Shown here in pieces: positions 26,812 to 27,289 of a stretch of 27,289 nt of DNA. The position numbers and the translations under genes were made by a program. The stretch spans positions 1 to 27,289 of the forward strand of contig JAJUIM010000001.1 of the NCBI GenBank assembly GCA_029267645.1, in the 5' to 3' direction. The notes beneath the pieces were generated by a model. It saw nothing but the letters and a program-made list of their open reading frames with translations. It was not told the origin of the DNA and searched no databases. How positions within the stretch are numbered: the first letter of the stretch is position 1; every line of letters begins with the position of its first letter. Source of the stretch: Microbacterium sp. (GTDB lineage Bacteria; Actinomycetota; Actinomycetes; Actinomycetales; Microbacteriaceae).

Positions 26812-27289
26812 TCATGCGCGCGGTGCGCCGTACACATCGCGCAGACGCCACGTGTCGTCGACGCGCTCGACGACGAGCATCTGCCGGTCGTGTTCCGGCG
26901 CCGTGACGGCGAGCAGCACGGCGGCGCCGAAGTCGTCGACGATCGCGATCTCTCTCCCGTCGACTGCTGCGTCGGGCCGAAGGATCTCGGCGCAGTCGGC
27001 ATCGCACGCGTCGCCGCGGGCGAGCAGCGCCGCGGCCGCCGCCACGGGATCCTCGGCAAAAAGCGCCGCGTCCGGCGCGGGCTCCTCGCTCGCGGGCGCT
27101 TCGGACGGCGCAGGCGTCGCCGCCTCGGTCTCGCCGCCGCCCTCGTCGGGGCGCGCGGCGTGTTCCTCGTCGCCGCGCACGGCGGCCGGCTCACCCGTCG
27201 CCTCGGGGGCGGCGGCCTCCGACGGCTCGCTGCCATCGCCCGCGGGCCAGAGGACCCCGCCGAGCAGCACGAGCGCCGCGGCGCCCGCG
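26812..27289 (-). CDS. Unidentified membrane-anchored protein, 3' part only
   Basis: The gene runs off the right edge, so its N-terminus is not visible. The readable 159 residues start with a hydrophobic stretch (AGAAALVLLGGVLWPAG), probably a single membrane segment. A 55-60-residue Ala/Glu/Pro low-complexity linker follows, then a compact C-terminal domain of about 85 residues. That domain contains a close cysteine pair (GDACDADCAEIL) and ends VERVDDTWRLRDVYG. The order suggests an extracytoplasmic domain with a possible disulfide, as at the end of a membrane-bound kinase or other single-pass protein. I do not recognise the family. The GTG at 27270 would cut the hydrophobic segment, so I do not take it as the start. 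Confidence 0.65.
   Translation of the reverse strand, partial: AGAAALVLLGGVLWPAGDGSEPSEAAAPEATGEPAAVRGDEEHAARPDEGGGETEAATPAPSEAPASEEPAPDAALFAEDPVAAAAALLARGDACDADCAEILRPDAAVDGREIAIVDDFGAAVLLAVTAPEHDRQMLVVERVDDTWRLRDVYGAPRA

Overview
The window is a gene-dense piece of a high-GC actinobacterial chromosome. Codon use (third positions nearly all G or C), frequent GTG starts, actinobacterial-only families (SepH, DUF3093, DUF3159, DUF3710, DUF4193, DUF7455, PAC2) and the gene order point to Actinomycetota, most probably Microbacteriaceae. The family-level assignment is an inference from gene content and order, not from a search. I see no transposase, integrase, phage gene, CRISPR array, rRNA or tRNA, and no obvious composition island.

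Layout. Positions 1-817 hold a MOSC-domain protein that converges on aconitase (873-3689, minus) across a perfect 18-bp bidirectional terminator. A perfect 11+11-bp palindrome lies upstream of aconitase. Next comes the conserved actinobacterial 'dut locus': DUF3159, DUF3710 and dut (minus), DUF3093 (plus) and DUF4193 (minus). Then come the division regulator SepH (plus), a phosphodiesterase/nucleotide pyrophosphatase (minus) and topoisomerase IV subunit A (plus). A divergent LysR regulator / RhtA-type exporter pair (11491-13427) separates parC from parE (13438-15531, minus). After a small zinc protein (DUF7455) lies a four-gene module: two overlapping alanine-racemase-like genes (16000-17735, minus), a sugar-transfer-type ATP-grasp ligase (17792-18817, plus) and a CofE-like ligase (18882-19574, minus) that overlaps the end of the principal sigma factor gene rpoD by GTGA. 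The right part holds a PAC2 protein, leucyl aminopeptidase, dihydrolipoamide dehydrogenase and a dihydrolipoamide acyltransferase with two lipoyl domains. The window ends inside an unidentified membrane-anchored protein.

How they work together. Aconitase, lipoamide dehydrogenase and the E2 acyltransferase serve central carbon metabolism. Dut, ParC/ParE, SepH and RpoD are housekeeping functions for DNA, division and transcription.

The most unusual part is the module between parE and rpoD. The two racemase-like proteins are degenerate in complementary ways. One keeps the PLP-barrel lysine but has lost the tyrosine motif of the C-terminal domain; the other keeps that tyrosine domain but has lost the lysine and most of the barrel. 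Alanine racemase builds each active site from two subunits, so the pair could be an obligate heterodimer. With two amide-bond-forming ligase families alongside, I propose (inference only) a pathway that makes and attaches a D-amino acid to the cell wall or another surface polymer.
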